A DNA stretch of 64,000 nt from Nitrospirota bacterium (GTDB taxonomy: Bacteria; Nitrospirota; Thermodesulfovibrionia; Thermodesulfovibrionales; Dissulfurispiraceae): positions 1 through 64,000 of the forward strand of contig WSNO01000006.1 of NCBI GenBank assembly GCA_009773415.1, read 5' to 3'. Shown here one piece after another: positions 63,764 through 64,000 of this stretch. How positions within the stretch are numbered: position 1 is the first letter of the stretch; each line of letters starts with the position of its first letter. Both the position numbers and the translations under genes were made by a program. Under the pieces are notes generated by a model. It was not told the origin of the DNA. It searched no databases and was given only the letters and a program-made list of their open reading frames with translations.

Positions 63764-64000
63764 TACCTCTATCCGCCGTCCGGTCTTTGCGACCATGGTC
63801 ATCGCGGCCCTGGTCGTGCTCGGGATCGTCAGCTATCCGAACCTCGGGGTCGATCTTTTCCCGAAGGTGGATTTTCCTATTGTCAATATCCGCACGGTGC
63901 TTCAGGGAGCCAGCCCCGAGATCATGGATATCGACGTCACCGACAGGATTGAGGAGGCGATCAGCACCATCAACGGCGTCAAGACCATCACCTCGACCAG
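63750..64000 (+). CDS. RND efflux pump, inner-membrane transporter (N-terminal part, runs off the right edge)
   Basis: 83 residues visible: MWLADTSIRRPVFATMVIAA, first membrane helix, then LGVDLFPKVDFPIVNIRTVLQGASPEIMDIDVTDRIEEAI, the opening of the AcrB/HAE-type porter domain. GGAGGGAG precedes the ATG, and the gene overlaps the adaptor by 14 bases. Specificity cannot be told from this part. Confidence 0.95.
   Translation, partial: MWLADTSIRRPVFATMVIAALVVLGIVSYPNLGVDLFPKVDFPIVNIRTVLQGASPEIMDIDVTDRIEEAISTINGVKTITST

Overview
The window reads as the chromosome of a strictly anaerobic, Gram-negative, chemolithotrophy-capable bacterium with roughly even base composition. The evidence is an acetyl-CoA synthase and corrinoid iron-sulfur protein cluster (Wood-Ljungdahl pathway), a pentaheme periplasmic cytochrome, a tungstate transporter, LPS assembly genes (lptE), an RND efflux operon with an outer-membrane TolC, and deltaproteobacterial/Nitrospirota-style gene orders such as ilvC-psd-pssA-leuA. 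My best guess is a member of Nitrospirota (Thermodesulfovibrionia-like) or Desulfobacterota. This is inference; no 16S rRNA lies in the window.

Layout. 1-750 (minus): tRNA-Thr(UGU)-Tyr-Gly-Thr(GGU)-tuf, the same order as the enterobacterial tufB operon, behind a near-consensus promoter. 848-8798: hisG, an HDOD-GAF-GGDEF regulator, the peptide/pyruvate transporter CstA, a small unknown, and a sensor kinase that has lost its phospho-acceptor histidine. 8788-17459: murI, acsB, acsC, acsD, acsE, a DUF1189 membrane protein, the CooC/AcsF-type nickel ATPase and a Gph phosphatase. The CODH catalytic subunit is not here. 17555-24569: envelope proteins (two AsmA/DUF748 giants, a YihY membrane protein, an entericidin-like lipoprotein). 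24733-29777: a putative sphingolipid (ceramide) operon consisting of an NAD-dependent reductase, serine palmitoyltransferase and a GNAT-type acyltransferase, preceded by nfeD. 29927-31957: a FecR-domain protein and an EF-hand protein. 32331-38764 (plus): ilvC-psd-pssA-leuA, then thioesterase, RidA, Smr and DUF3786 proteins. 38761-41426: AzoR, a ferredoxin plus an unrecognised partner, and rpsT. 41529-49209 (minus): a tightly packed housekeeping run pfkB-mnmA-MOSC-mogA-ccdA-leuS-lptE-holA. 49449-54000: a PrsA/SurA-like lipoprotein foldase, an MFS transporter, small genes and an ABC-2 exporter. 54056-58844: a multiheme cytochrome interrupted by one in-frame UGA, a stand-alone LigD-type phosphoesterase, and tupABC. 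59022-64000: a LysR regulator, an OsmC protein, and a TetR-controlled RND efflux operon running off the right edge.

The most notable items are three. (1) The pentaheme cytochrome at 54056-55363 has an in-frame UGA followed 16 bases later by a hairpin with a GU-starting loop, as expected for a selenocysteine insertion element; I read it as a probable Sec-containing cytochrome. (2) The three-gene set at 25073-28370 matches the bacterial ceramide pathway. (3) The histidine kinase at 6792-8798 carries Asp where the H-box His should be. Tungstate uptake, molybdopterin genes and possible selenocysteine use fit together with formate-dehydrogenase-type W/Mo enzymes feeding the acetyl-CoA pathway, but those enzymes are outside this window.
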